Assembly: GCF_014698475.1 (NCBI RefSeq)
Contig: NZ_JACJTB010000023.1
Coordinates: 36,716 to 100,715 of the forward strand
DNA length: 64,000 bases
Direction of reading: 5' to 3'
From: Nostoc spongiaeforme FACHB-130
GTDB lineage: Bacteria > Cyanobacteriota > Cyanobacteriia > Cyanobacteriales > Nostocaceae
The notes below the pieces were generated by a model that was not told the DNA's origin, did no database searches, and worked only from the letters and a program-made list of their open reading frames with translations. Numbering within the stretch: the stretch's first letter is position 1; every line of letters starts with the position of its first letter. Positions 17,232-24,671 of the stretch are shown here, one piece after another. A program made the position numbers and the translations under genes.

Positions 17232-17654
17232 ATGACTTCTATTCCACATAAAATTATTGGTGTCGCCGTTATTTGGAATGACCAGCAGCAAATTTTAATT
17301 GACCGTCGTCGTCCACAAGGTGCAATGGGTGGTTTATGGGAATTTCCTGGGGGCAAAATTGAACCAGGCGAAACCATAGAAGAATGTATCCGGCGAGAAA
17401 TAGCCGAAGAACTAGGTATAGAAATTGTAGTCAAAGACCATCTCATCACTATCGACCATACTTATACCCAATTGCGTGTAACTTTAACCGTGCATCACTG
17501 TCACCTGTTATCAGGTATTCCCCAACCGCTAGAATGTGAGGAAGTTCGCTGGGTAAGCTTAGATGAATTAGAAAATTACGCCTTTCCCGAAGCTAATGGT
17601 CAAATTATCGCCGCTTTAAAAAGTGCTGAGTATAAAGTGCTGAGTGCTGAGTAA
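17232..17654 (+). CDS. mutT: MutT-type Nudix hydrolase (8-oxo-dGTP diphosphatase-like)
   Basis: A 140-aa Nudix protein beginning KIIGVAVIWNDQQQILIDRR. The Nudix box (residues about 41-63, G..E..RRE.AEELG) and the GLWEFPGGK approach are typical of MutT, which removes oxidised dGTP. The last ten residues (SAEYKVLSAE) are encoded by a GTGCTGA heptamer repeat at 17625-17654, so the C-terminus was extended or replaced by repeat DNA. The family is certain; the exact substrate is inferred from similarity to MutT. Confidence 0.88.
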   Translation: MTSIPHKIIGVAVIWNDQQQILIDRRRPQGAMGGLWEFPGGKIEPGETIEECIRREIAEELGIEIVVKDHLITIDHTYTQLRVTLTVHHCHLLSGIPQPLECEEVRWVSLDELENYAFPEANGQIIAALKSAEYKVLSAE

Positions 17655-17655
17655 A

Positions 17656-17753
17656 GCAGTTCAATTAAGAGAATAGTAGGTTGGGTGTAGCGATCGCGGA
17701 ACTCAATAAAATCTTGAGAATGTTGGGTTCCGTTCCTCCACCCAACCTACACA
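17656..17753 (+). repeat. GTAGGTTGGG hairpin repeat, copy 2
   Basis: Related to 3733-3838: TTCAATTAAGAGAATAG, GTAGGTTGGGTGTAGCGATC, then AATGTTGGGTTCCG and CCACCCAACCTACAC. The ends can pair over about 80 nt. It separates mutT from the DUF4058 gene. Confidence 0.75.
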
Positions 17754-17795
17754 AGTCTAAGTTGTTGCTTTTGACTTTTAACTTTTTACTTACTT

Positions 17796-18578
17796 ATGCC
17801 TTCTCCATTTCCTGGGATGAATCCCTATCTAGAGCATCCAGCATTATGGTCGGGGATTCATCATCGCTTAATAACTGCGATCGCTAATGATTTATCACCA
17901 CAAATTCGACCAAAATATATTGTTGCGATTGAAGAGCGTGTTTATCAAAGTAGCGGTGAGGAATCTTTATTAATTGGTGTTCCTGATGTATCAGTGCAAC
18001 GAGCGAGGGCTAACATCAATCAACCCAATAATATCGCCCTTGTGACTCCCAATGTTGAGCCAATAGAAGTAACAATTCCTTTGCCAGAAGTCATAACAGA
18101 AGGTTATTTAGAAATTCGGGCAGTACAAACCAATGAAGTTGTTACAGCCATCAAAGTTCTTTCTCCTAAAAATAAGCAATCTGTGATGGGTCGCTTGCAA
18201 TATGAAACGAAACGTCAAACAGTTTTAGGCAGTTCTACTCATTTGGTTGAAATTGATTTACTCCGTCAGGGAAAACCAATGCCGATTTTGGGTAAAACCA
18301 TAGAAAGTGATTATCGAATTTTAGTTAGCCGCAGCGAAGTCCGCCCCAAAGCAGAACTCTATGGTTTTAATCTCAAAGATACTCTTCCTCAGTTTGCCTT
18401 ACCTTTGCACCCAGAAGACCAAGAACCATTCTTAAATCTCCAAAAGGTCATCAATGATATTTATGACCAAGGTAGTTATGACTTGAGAATTGATTACACT
18501 CGTGACCCCATACCAGTAATATCAGCCACAGATACAGCTTGGCTGAGTGACCTGCTGCATCAACAAGGTTTAAGGTAA
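17796..18578 (+). CDS. DUF4058 family protein
   Basis: A 260-aa protein matching the cyanobacterial DUF4058 family from its first residues (MPSPFPGMNPYLEHPALWSG, HHRLITAIANDLSPQIRPKY) through VVTAIKVLSPKNKQ and LVEIDLLRQGKPMP. The conserved Glu/Lys spacing in IEV.I.VLSPKNK is reminiscent of PD-(D/E)XK-like folds in the related Uma2 family, but catalysis is unproven. It is one of several nuclease-like or host-range families (Uma2, Rpn) that this window carries in more than one copy. Confidence 0.85.
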   Translation: MPSPFPGMNPYLEHPALWSGIHHRLITAIANDLSPQIRPKYIVAIEERVYQSSGEESLLIGVPDVSVQRARANINQPNNIALVTPNVEPIEVTIPLPEVITEGYLEIRAVQTNEVVTAIKVLSPKNKQSVMGRLQYETKRQTVLGSSTHLVEIDLLRQGKPMPILGKTIESDYRILVSRSEVRPKAELYGFNLKDTLPQFALPLHPEDQEPFLNLQKVINDIYDQGSYDLRIDYTRDPIPVISATDTAWLSDLLHQQGLR

Positions 18579-18678
18579 GGAGTTGTCAAACAAATGACAA
18601 ATGACAAATGACCAAGTATTGTCCACAAGTAACAATCTATTAATTCAATTCAGTTCATCCCGGCAATTTTCTACAATA

Positions 18679-19173
18679 ATGCCAGAGACTGTAAAAAATG
18701 GTGTCAGCAAGCAAATGTCTAGAAATGTTGACGACGTAATGAGCCGCAACCCGATTGTTGTTCGGCCGGAAACTCCTCTAAAGGAAGCTATTCAAATTTT
18801 GGCAGAGAAACGCATCAGTGGGCTGCCTGTGGTGGATGGTGTCGGTCAACTGGTGGGGATTATCTCTGAAACAGACTTGATGTGGCAAGAAACTGGTGTA
18901 ACTCCGCCTGCCTACATTATGTTTTTGGATAGTGTGATTTATTTAAAAAATCCTGCCACTTACGATCGCGATTTACATAAAGCGTTAGGGCAAACCGTGG
19001 GAGAAGTGATGAGTAAACATCCGGTCACTATTTCCCCCAACAAAACCTTAAAAGAAGCAGCACAAATCATGCACGATCGCAATGTACATCGCTTACCTGT
19101 ATTAGATAGTGAAGGTCAAGTGGTTGGCATACTTACCCGTGGCGATGTAATTCGGGCAATGGCTGCAAGTTAA
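18679..19173 (+). CDS. Two-CBS-domain protein
   Basis: About 164 aa from ATG 18679. There are two CBS domains: VDDVMSRNPIVVRPETPLKE through GIISETDLMW, and VGEVMSKHPVTISPNKTLKE through GILTRGDVIR. Such tandem CBS (Bateman) modules bind adenine nucleotides and regulate partner enzymes; no partner domain is fused. The frame is open to ATG 18601, which lies in a GACAAATGA repeat and would add 26 unconserved residues, so the internal start is preferred. A TACAAT hexamer lies directly before ATG 18679. Confidence 0.85.
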   Translation: MPETVKNGVSKQMSRNVDDVMSRNPIVVRPETPLKEAIQILAEKRISGLPVVDGVGQLVGIISETDLMWQETGVTPPAYIMFLDSVIYLKNPATYDRDLHKALGQTVGEVMSKHPVTISPNKTLKEAAQIMHDRNVHRLPVLDSEGQVVGILTRGDVIRAMAAS

Positions 19174-19300
19174 TCATGGTCATTGGTCATTAGTCATTTG
19201 TCCTTGGTCATTAATTGGGAGTTTCTTGACTATTGACTATGGACATTTGACGATTAACTATGGAGATTTTTTAAAACATTTTAGAAGTTAGGATCATTAA

Positions 19301-19966
19301 ATGAGTATTACTCCTGAGTCGGTAAGACAAATGCTCAGTTCTCAAGATTTGGGCGATCGCTTGCGTGCTGTCAATCAAATCCGCGAATTAGAACCCGCAG
19401 TGGGTTTAGAACTTGTGCAGATTGCTATAGGTGATAGCAACTCAAGAGTGCGTTACTCAGCTGTGAGTCAGATGGATACACTCGGTACACAGGATTTGCA
19501 ATTGTCTTTGGATATTTTACGCGATCGCCTGCACAATGACCCTGAAGCCGATGTGCAAGCCGCCGCCGCCGATTGTTTAGGTGCGCTTAAATTACACGAT
19601 GCTTTTGTAGATTTACAGCACCTTTACCACTCGACTAATGAGTGGCTAGTTCAATTCAGCATCATTGCAGCATTAGGCGAATTAGGTGATCCGCGTTCTT
19701 TTGACTTACTGCAAGAAGCCTTGTCATCCGAAAATGAATTAGTCCAAACTGCTGCGATTAGTTCCTTTGGTGATTTAGGTGATACCGCCGCAATTCCCTT
19801 ATTAGCACCATACTCTACTAATCCCGATTGGCAAATGCGCTATAGAGTCGCCCAAGCCTTAGCCAGACTGGGTGGCGCAGAAGCCAAAGCGATATTAGAA
19901 ACTATGGTAAATGATGAAGTCGAAGCCGTCGCCACAGAAGCACAGAAATCTTTGCAGACTTTTTAG
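19301..19966 (+). CDS. nblB: HEAT-repeat protein NblB-like (phycobilisome degradation)
   Basis: A 221-aa protein made of about six HEAT/PBS-lyase-like repeats (for example VGLELVQIAIGDSNSRVRYS, SFDLLQEALSSENELVQTAA, YRVAQALARLGGAEAKAILE). Its length and sequence recall cyanobacterial NblB, which is related to phycobilin lyases and takes part in phycobilisome breakdown during nutrient starvation. It follows the CBS gene by 127 bp and precedes a HIP1 stem-loop. The HEAT fold is certain; the NblB assignment is from memory of Alr3814 and of synteny. Confidence 0.75.
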   Translation: MSITPESVRQMLSSQDLGDRLRAVNQIRELEPAVGLELVQIAIGDSNSRVRYSAVSQMDTLGTQDLQLSLDILRDRLHNDPEADVQAAAADCLGALKLHDAFVDLQHLYHSTNEWLVQFSIIAALGELGDPRSFDLLQEALSSENELVQTAAISSFGDLGDTAAIPLLAPYSTNPDWQMRYRVAQALARLGGAEAKAILETMVNDEVEAVATEAQKSLQTF

Positions 19967-19982
19967 TGATTCGTTAATTTAG

Positions 19983-20017
19983 GCGATCGCACCATTGTGA
20001 GTTGCAGGTGCGATCGC
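19983..20017 (+). terminator. HIP1 stem-loop after nblB
   Basis: GCGATCGCACC pairs with GGTGCGATCGC over a 13-nt loop, 17 nt after the nblB stop. There is no long T-run, so it may act as a 3' stabiliser or weak terminator. Confidence 0.5.
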
Positions 20018-20056
20018 TCTCCCCACCCTAAAAGTCTTAAGATTATTTGTGTCACA

Positions 20057-20257
20057 ATTGACGAAAAGAATATCTATCCTACAACCAGGCAAGCACTGAT
20101 GTGTATGATTATTTGCCAGTATTTGTCCAATTTCTACCGGGAAATTCAGCTATTTCGTTTTAGTGACAAAACTGGCAATGTGTTTATTTTGGCAGGTGAT
20201 GAACTGCAAATCCTGGTATTTCGTGATGGAACTTGGAGATTTGTCAATGAAGCCTAA
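20057..20257 (+). CDS. DUF6888 family protein, copy 1 (start codon non-canonical)
   Basis: A protein of about 66 aa: YPTTRQALMCMIICQYLSNF, YREIQLFRFSDKTGNVFILA, GDELQILVFRDGTWRFVNEA. It matches DUF6888, which in cyanobacteria is encoded just before a DUF6887 gene. The in-frame open stretch reaches GTG 19997, but that is inside a stem-loop. No ATG/GTG/TTG stands near the conserved N-terminus, so an ATT (20057) or similar start is suspected. It overlaps the DUF6887 gene by 11 nt, implying translational coupling. Function is unknown. Confidence 0.6.
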   Translation: MDEKNIYPTTRQALMCMIICQYLSNFYREIQLFRFSDKTGNVFILAGDELQILVFRDGTWRFVNEA

Positions 20258-20477
20258 TTTTGCCCAGATGTCTACAAAAGAATTGAGAGCTTATGTACTG
20301 GCTCATCGAGAAGATATAGAAGCATTGGAAATTTTATTTAGCCGTCGGACTCCTGATTCCCAAGCAATTATCTATCCATCAATGTTTGCTGAAGATGGTA
20401 CGCCAATTGAAGAGAATATTCGGATAATTGAGGAAGCGATCGCCAAAATAGTTCAGAGAGAAAATAATCAGGGTTAA
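20247..20477 (+). CDS. DUF6887 family protein, copy 1
   Basis: A 76-aa protein starting MKPNFAQMSTKELRAYVLAH, with LFSRRTPDSQ and MFAEDGTPIEENIRIIEEAI. This is the DUF6887 pattern (short helical domain with an acidic tail). Its ATG lies inside the end of the DUF6888 gene. The two-gene overlap and small size are like a toxin-antitoxin or regulator pair, but no such activity is established to my knowledge. The stop converges with the Uma2 gene, overlapping by 4 nt. Confidence 0.75.
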   Translation: MKPNFAQMSTKELRAYVLAHREDIEALEILFSRRTPDSQAIIYPSMFAEDGTPIEENIRIIEEAIAKIVQRENNQG

Positions 20478-21070
20478 CTGATTCTATTTAAAAAGGCTGT
20501 ATATTCATTGATAGCATCATATTGGTCAGCCATTCGTGCATATTTCGCTAATACATCCAAATTTAAATCGGGTAACAAATTACTCCGATTAGCTTTGATA
20601 TAGCTGTCACCTTGCAAACAATAAACTGATAATAAACCATCTTCCCAAAACCAAACTTCAGTTACTCCCAAACGTCGATAAATTTCTAACTTATTAATTC
20701 CACCACTTGTAACAGTTACTTCTAAAATTAAGTCGGGAATTGGTTTTTTTGTGCCTAAATTATAAGACTCATCCGGTTCTCGCCGTGTATTGTCTTCCTT
20801 TTTACCTATAGTTGCACTTCCCCGTCCATAAAACCGGATATTCTTCATCCGCATATAGACTTCTAGTAACATCGCCAGAGTTTTTTTATTATCCTCGTGG
20901 TCATCAGACAGGGGTGACATAATTTCGAGAAGACCATCTAAATAACTTAGGCTTGCGTTTGTCCCAGCAAGAGCAACATCAAGCTGTTCTAATTGTTCCC
21001 AACTGACATTGGAAAGAAGAACATAGGAAGTCTCGACATTACTAGGTTGTTCCAAAACAAGGGAAGACAT
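20474..21070 (-). CDS. Uma2 family (DUF820) putative endonuclease
   Basis: A 198-aa protein of the Uma2 family, with a PD-(D/E)XK nuclease-like fold. MSPLSDDHEDNKKTLAMLLE is the N-terminal signature, followed by EPDESYNLGTKKPIPDLILE with the acidic metal-binding residues, then VTVTSGGINKLEIYRRLGVT and EVWFWEDGLLSVYCLQGDSY. These genes are strongly expanded in filamentous cyanobacteria; their role (mobile or defence related) is unresolved. It ends within the last codon of the convergent DUF6887 gene. Confidence 0.88.
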   Translation of the reverse strand: MSSLVLEQPSNVETSYVLLSNVSWEQLEQLDVALAGTNASLSYLDGLLEIMSPLSDDHEDNKKTLAMLLEVYMRMKNIRFYGRGSATIGKKEDNTRREPDESYNLGTKKPIPDLILEVTVTSGGINKLEIYRRLGVTEVWFWEDGLLSVYCLQGDSYIKANRSNLLPDLNLDVLAKYARMADQYDAINEYTAFLNRIS

Positions 21071-21245
21071 AAGCTAGAGTATAGAGTTGCTTGTTTCTAT
21101 AATAAAATCTAATATTAATCTTCAATAGAACGGTGTTGAACATAGGCAGTGTTGACTAAACATAGTCATTGTTTCTGTTGCTATTGTTCAACTCTTTACA
21201 CTGCTTTGGTGAAACCATCTTTACTTTAGCGTAGGTCAATCATAG

Positions 21246-23342
21246 CTAAGGTAGCCGCCAAATTTTTATGCTGTTATCCATACTACCACGGGCGAGAGTT
21301 TTACCATCTTGACTGATGGCAACAGAACTAAACCCGTCGGAAGAAGATGAGAGAGTGCGGATTTCTCTTCCTATTGCGAGGTTCCAAATTTTGATAGTTT
21401 GGTCTCCACTAGCACTGGCAAGTGTTTTGCCATCTGGGCTGATGGCAATGGAACTAACAGATCCTAAATGACCTATAAGGGTGCGGATTAGCTGTCCTGT
21501 TGCAAGATTCCAAACTTTGATGCTTCTGTCAGCACTAGCACTGACAAGGGTTTTGCCATCTGGACTGATGGTAACAGAATTAACTCCGTCGGAATGTCCT
21601 TCGAGAGTGCGGATTAGCTGTCCTGTTGCAAGATTCCAAACTTTGATACTTCTGTCAGCACTAGCACTGACAAGGGTGTTACCATCTGGGCTAATGGTAA
21701 CAGAATTAACCCCGTCGGAATGCCCTTCGAGAGTGCGGATTTCTTTCCCTGTTTCAGGATTCCACAATGTGATGCCAGAGTTTTTGTTACGACTAGCACT
21801 GACGAGAGTTTTACCATCTGGGCTGATGGCAATAGAATTCACTGAGTCGGAATGCCCTTCGAGAGTGCGAATTTCCTTTCCTGTCGCAAGATTCCAAACT
21901 TTGATAGTGTTATCACGACTAGCACTAACAAGAGTTTTACGATCTGGGCTGATGGCAATAGAACTAACCGACTTGGAATGCCCTACCAGAGTGCGGATTT
22001 CCTTTCCTGTCGCAAGATTCCAAACTTTGATGGTGTTGTCACGACTAGCACTAACAAGGGTTTTACCATCTGAACTAAAGACGACGGAACGAACTGACTT
22101 CACATGACCTGTGAGAGTTCCTGTTAGGAACATTTCGCTGGTTTTACCAGTTAATTCAAGAGCAATTACAGATATTGGATTAGTCGGAAACAAGCGATAA
22201 CGGACATAAGCATATATTTGAAGTCCCACTAGGGTAATAACAGCACCCAGCAGTAATTGTATTGCTAACTTAGTATTTTTAGCTGGCTGTGGTGATACTT
22301 TGGAATTACCTGATAGCTCTTCTGAGATTTCTGGTATGGGTGCTTGAGTTTTAGAATCTGCTATGGCAGGTGGCTGTAACGTTGGGAGTGAATTTACTGG
22401 TAGTTGTGTTGCTGGAAAGTCTGCAAAGTCTGGCTGGATTTTGGTTATAGAAGGCTTTGGTGGTGGATTTAAATCTTTTAATAAGTCCTCCACTGACTCA
22501 TAACGCTGATGAGATTCTTCTTGCAATAACTTATCTAGAATCCGTCCAAATTCTTGACTCACACTTTGCCGCAAATGATCTCTCCAACTAAAAACCCAAC
22601 CATAACCTTGTCGTTTCCATAATTCCCAAGGATGAATTCCACTCAACAAATGAAAGCAGGTTGCACCAACACTATACAAATCACTGGCTGGATGAGCTTC
22701 ACCACCCTGCATTTGTTCCATTGGTGCATAACCAAAAGAACCAATTTGAGTTCCGCCTTGCGTTATGGTTGTTGCGGTCAATTGCTTTGATGCACCAAAG
22801 TCAATGAGTACTAACTTGCCGTTATTGTGACGAATAATATTCTCTGGTTTAACATCGCGGTGAATAACTTTTTGGTGATGAACTGTCTTGAGAATATCTA
22901 GCAAATCTAGCAGGACTTCTCTAACTTTTTCTTCTGTGAAATGTCCTAGTTGTTGTAATTCTTTTAATAAATTCTGTCCTTCAATAAACTCCTGTACTAA
23001 GTAAAGGCGTTTATCTTCATTAAAATACGCTAACAGTGTGGGAATTTGCGGATGTTTACCTAACTGTTGTAGTCGTTTTGCTTCTTGTTCAAAGAGTTCT
23101 GTCGCTTTTTTCAGTGCGCCTGTTCCCTGGACTTGCGGTGCAAATTGCTTGATGACGCAACGCTCATTGAGCTTGTCGATATCTTCTGCTAGATACGTTT
23201 TACCAAATCCTCCGCCACCTATTGATTGAATTGGACGATAGCGGTTTCTTAATGCGATTAATGGGCTACCACAGCTAGAGCAGTGTATTACGCCTTCGGA
23301 ATTGGGTGGGTTGTGGCAAGCTGGATCTAGGCAGCAGGTCAT
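21246..23342 (-). CDS. Membrane-bound Ser/Thr protein kinase with C-terminal WD40 propeller
   Basis: A 698-aa protein. A short Cys-rich N-terminus (CCLDPACHNPPNSEGV, CSSCGSPL) resembles a zinc ribbon. The kinase domain (about 35-295) has IGGGGFGKTY, K65, HRDVKPENI (161-169), DFGASK and GSFGYAPMEQ, so it should be active. A Pro-rich linker leads to one membrane helix (about 358-380), and seven WD40 repeats (about 405-698) complete a propeller, presumably outside the membrane. It is likely a transmembrane sensor kinase; the ligand is unknown. The WD40 units are nearly identical at DNA level, a sign of recent homogenisation. It stands alone between Uma2 and the second DUF6888. Confidence 0.93.
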   Translation of the reverse strand: MTCCLDPACHNPPNSEGVIHCSSCGSPLIALRNRYRPIQSIGGGGFGKTYLAEDIDKLNERCVIKQFAPQVQGTGALKKATELFEQEAKRLQQLGKHPQIPTLLAYFNEDKRLYLVQEFIEGQNLLKELQQLGHFTEEKVREVLLDLLDILKTVHHQKVIHRDVKPENIIRHNNGKLVLIDFGASKQLTATTITQGGTQIGSFGYAPMEQMQGGEAHPASDLYSVGATCFHLLSGIHPWELWKRQGYGWVFSWRDHLRQSVSQEFGRILDKLLQEESHQRYESVEDLLKDLNPPPKPSITKIQPDFADFPATQLPVNSLPTLQPPAIADSKTQAPIPEISEELSGNSKVSPQPAKNTKLAIQLLLGAVITLVGLQIYAYVRYRLFPTNPISVIALELTGKTSEMFLTGTLTGHVKSVRSVVFSSDGKTLVSASRDNTIKVWNLATGKEIRTLVGHSKSVSSIAISPDRKTLVSASRDNTIKVWNLATGKEIRTLEGHSDSVNSIAISPDGKTLVSASRNKNSGITLWNPETGKEIRTLEGHSDGVNSVTISPDGNTLVSASADRSIKVWNLATGQLIRTLEGHSDGVNSVTISPDGKTLVSASADRSIKVWNLATGQLIRTLIGHLGSVSSIAISPDGKTLASASGDQTIKIWNLAIGREIRTLSSSSDGFSSVAISQDGKTLARGSMDNSIKIWRLP

Positions 23343-23531
23343 AACTGTGCATCTATCGGGAGGTATAGTTATTATCGCTTAAGCATGGCCTCATCTGAGT
23401 AGTTACCGCAAAATAATTAATAAATGGATGTCAAAATGGTTAAGTCAAGTCAATATTATGCTTGTTAAATGTTGGTTCATGCTGTTGCTTCATTAAACGC
23501 ACTAGCGAGACTTATGATTACTTAGGTCACA

Positions 23532-23738
23532 ATTGAGAAACAGACAATAAATCCCACAAACGAGCAAGCGCAAGCCTGTGTACGTGTCTGCCAAATTTTA
23601 TCAAACACCTACAAAGACATTCACCTCTTTCGTTTTGATGTCTTAACTAGAGAAATATATATTCTGGCAGGCGAGAATATTCAAATCATCGTACCCTCTA
23701 GTGGATTTTGCAGGTTTTTAAGTGAAACCGAACTTTGA
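23532..23738 (+). CDS. DUF6888 family protein, copy 2 (no canonical start)
   Basis: The plus strand reads NPTNEQAQACVRVCQILSNT, YKDIHLFRFDVLTREIYILA and GENIQIIVPSSGFCRFLSET, about 68 aa, clearly paralogous to the protein ending at 20257. The DNA context GTCACAATTGA before the conserved part is the same in both copies. A stop (TAG) lies two codons before the ATT at 23532, and no ATG, GTG or TTG is available near it. Either ATT/ATA is used or this copy is silent. It overlaps the GTG of the following DUF6887 frame. Confidence 0.5.
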   Translation: MEKQTINPTNEQAQACVRVCQILSNTYKDIHLFRFDVLTREIYILAGENIQIIVPSSGFCRFLSETEL

Positions 23739-24138
23739 AGCAAGGGAGCATCCACTTTTGGAAGAAACACCGGGCGATTGGAAATCGCGGCTACACAAAC
23801 CAAGTCCGCCTAAGCGGACTATCTCAAAACCCGCGCAGGCGGGTTTAGTTTGTATAGCCCCAGACTTCAGTCTGAGGGCTATTTGCCGAAAGTGAATGCA
23901 CCTTGAAGCAATGACTAACAAAGAACTGACAGCTTATGTACTTACACACAGGGATGATGATGAAGCTATTCGGATCTTATTTAGTCGCCGTAACCCTCCA
24001 GACTCGGAAGCGACATGGTACGGGCCAATGTTTGCTGAAGATGGTACGCCAATTGAAGAGAATATTCGGATAGCGGAAGAAGCAATTAGACAACGTATTG
24101 AACAAGCAGAGAAAAGAAAACAAGATTCTCAAAGTTAG
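23722..24138 (+). pseudogene. DUF6887 family gene, copy 2, interrupted by a 160-bp repeat element
   Basis: GTG 23722 opens a frame MKPNFEA identical in layout to copy 1 (MKPNFAQ). After TTGAAGCA the frame enters an inserted element, stops at TGA 23893-23895, and the original gene resumes after a second TTGAAGCA at 23903-23910 as MTNKELTAYVLTHRDDDEAI. An ATG at 23896 inside the element restarts the frame, giving an 80-aa product (MHLEAMTNKELT...). So only the first seven codons are lost and a nearly complete DUF6887 protein can still be made, perhaps by stop-restart coupling (TGAATG). A 44-bp stretch around GAAGATGGTACGCC is identical to copy 1. Confidence 0.75.
23743..23902 (+). mobile_element. 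160-bp MITE inserted in DUF6887 copy 2, with target-site duplication
   Basis: The element is flanked by direct TTGAAGCA repeats (23735-23742 and 23903-23910). Its ends are inverted repeats: GGAGCATCCACTTTTGG on the left, CCGAAAGTGAATGCACC on the right (14 of 17 match). Inside is a core shared with 55392-55490, including AGTCCGCC...GGCGGACT-like and AACCCGCGCAGGCGGGTT hairpins and CAGACTTCAGTCTG. There is no transposase, so it would be mobilised in trans. Confidence 0.85.
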
Positions 24139-24139
24139 G

Positions 24140-24658
24140 TTATCCGCCAAATACTTGCGGCCAAGTTGTCACAATAAAAACGGCGACTGCGGCTATTGCT
24201 AACAAACCTTGAATCAAATTTCCGACTAATGTACCGACGACAATTCCAATACCTGCTTTCACTGCTGGCCATAATTCTCGGCGGTAAATAAATTCACCGA
24301 CAATTGCACCTAATAGTGGCCCCAGTAACATTCCGAGTAACGGCCCGCCAAAGGGTAAAGCTGGTAAGAATCCCAAAATTCCTAATACTAACCCTACAAC
24401 TGCGCCAATTTGTCCCCATTTACTAGCACCTGCTTGTTTTGCGCCGATATAACTGGCTAAAAAATCAACGCCTACACTTAATAGCAAAACAACGACTGTA
24501 ACTATTAACGGTATCTTAATCGCTGCAAAAGAACCGCTAACAATTCCCCAAATAATAATGGCAGTTAAAATTAAGCTGCTACCAGGAATTGCTGGCACTA
24601 CAGCACCAATAATTCCCACAACCATTAAGGCAATTAGTAACCAATAAATAATTTGCAT
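24140..24658 (-). CDS. DUF456 family membrane protein
   Basis: A 172-aa integral membrane protein with five or so hydrophobic segments: MVVGIIGAVVPAIPGSSLIL, ITAIIIWGIVSGS, VDFLASYIGAKQAGASKWGQ and FGGPLLGMLLGPLLGAIVGE. The glycine-rich PAIPG and GPLLGAIVGE motifs define DUF456. The function is not known to me. It lies head-on to the DUF6887 gene and 13 bp after the complex C assembly gene, with which it is probably co-transcribed. Confidence 0.88.
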   Translation of the reverse strand: MQIIYWLLIALMVVGIIGAVVPAIPGSSLILTAIIIWGIVSGSFAAIKIPLIVTVVVLLLSVGVDFLASYIGAKQAGASKWGQIGAVVGLVLGILGFLPALPFGGPLLGMLLGPLLGAIVGEFIYRRELWPAVKAGIGIVVGTLVGNLIQGLLAIAAVAVFIVTTWPQVFGG

Positions 24659-24671
24659 AAGTAGTTTTTAA

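Noticed and set aside
19997..20050. GTG start at 19997 for DUF6888 copy 1
   Set aside because: This codon lies in the HIP1 stem-loop after nblB, and the residues it adds (MSCRCDRSPHPK) are not in the paralogue.
21481..22107. Long plus-strand frame opposite the WD40 repeats
   Set aside because: It is an antisense frame kept open by the regular WD40 codon pattern; its translation merely repeats the same 42-residue unit.
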